Shown: in pieces, positions 63,955 through 64,000 of the stretch | Layout of the letters: every line of letters starts with the position of its first letter | Numbering within the stretch: the first letter of the stretch is position 1 | Assembly: GCF_029983815.1 (NCBI RefSeq) | Contig: NZ_JASBYU010000004.1 | Location: forward strand, 53,536 to 117,535 | DNA from: Lagierella sp. | GTDB taxonomy: Bacteria > Bacillota > Clostridia > Tissierellales > Peptoniphilaceae | Length of the DNA stretch: 64,000 bases | Direction: 5' to 3' | The notes under the pieces: generated by a model | Told to the model about the DNA's origin: nothing | Database searches by the model: none | The model's input: the letters and a program-made list of their open reading frames with translations, nothing else | Position numbers and translations under genes: made by a program

Positions 63955-64000
63955 TTGACAGTAAAAAAAGAGCAAATCTCCTGTAAGCCTTGCAATAGCT
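63955..64000 (+). repeat. Direct repeat, copy 2, running off the window
   Basis: This nearly repeats 63255-63300 in the same orientation. It is probably the 3' end of another copy of the same element transcribed leftward, lying beyond the window. Confidence 0.75.

Overview
The window is AT-rich chromosomal DNA of an anaerobic low-GC Firmicute. I infer the Tissierellia/Peptoniphilaceae side (Peptoniphilus-like), without certainty. The reasons are the Firmicutes replication-origin gene order, a betaine/glycine-type reductase selenoprotein, a selenocysteine formate dehydrogenase next to a HylCBA-type module, oxygen-sensitive double-cubane enzymes, an FprA flavodiiron protein, and surface proteins with cell-wall-binding (CWB2) repeats.

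Layout. 1-3.2 kb: 3' part of a large CWB2 surface protein. 3.3-7.05 kb: a compact leftward cluster that looks like a ribosomally made, radical-SAM-modified peptide system: a 35-codon precursor with an HGHGHWH motif behind a consensus promoter, a radical SAM/SPASM maturase cut by one in-frame TAG, a small HExxH protein and an ABC exporter. 7.5-10.6 kb: double-cubane-cluster reductase operon with its ATP-driven activator. 10.8-14.7 kb: M18 aminopeptidase, then an RsbV/RsbW/sigma operon whose last gene is a CWB2 protein. 14.7-23.2 kb: gyrA, gyrB, recF, yaaA, dnaN, dnaA, all leftward. 21.5-21.8 and 23.15-23.6 kb: oriC, with DnaA boxes, a GC-rich run and DnaA-trio-like triplets beside dnaN. 23.6-30 kb: rpmH, rnpA, yidD, yidC, jag, mnmE, mnmG, rsmG, rightward. 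yidD has an in-frame UGA exactly at a conserved Cys, so it is a probable selenoprotein. 31.3-32.1 kb: a ladder of DnaA boxes at 12-bp steps and three perfect parS sites, but no parAB genes. 32.5-36.1 kb: WalJ-type hydrolase, rlmH, a TtcA-like enzyme, FprA. 36.1-39.5 kb: ABC transporter whose permease frame has one in-frame TGA. 39.6-46.2 kb: HylC-HylB-HylA-ferritin-like-FdhA operon, FdhA with UGA-encoded selenocysteine. 46.4-55.3 kb: glpK, small hypothetical genes, LURP-one and DUF1846 proteins, a DUF2975/HTH/DUF4153 operon, GNAT and TetR proteins. 55.3-58.2 kb: an AbiE-type toxin-antitoxin pair (toxin frameshifted) lying inside an array of ~309-bp repeats, one copy carrying a palindromic insertion. 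58.2-62.5 kb: grd operon (proprotein, UGA-containing selenoprotein B, BCCT transporter) behind two matching palindromes. 62.7-64 kb: small membrane proteins and a decayed IS1634-like transposase.

How the parts work together. Three genes (fdhA, the grdH-like gene, yidD) use in-frame UGA, each with a downstream hairpin exposing GGU, so selenocysteine decoding is a theme of this genome. The energy genes fit amino-acid/betaine fermentation with Stickland-type reductases and formate metabolism. Three other frames (radical SAM TAG, ABC permease TGA, AbiEii -1 frameshift) are each broken by a single lesion, which points to recent decay, strain variation or sequencing error. All gene assignments come from reading the sequence and family knowledge; no database search was possible.
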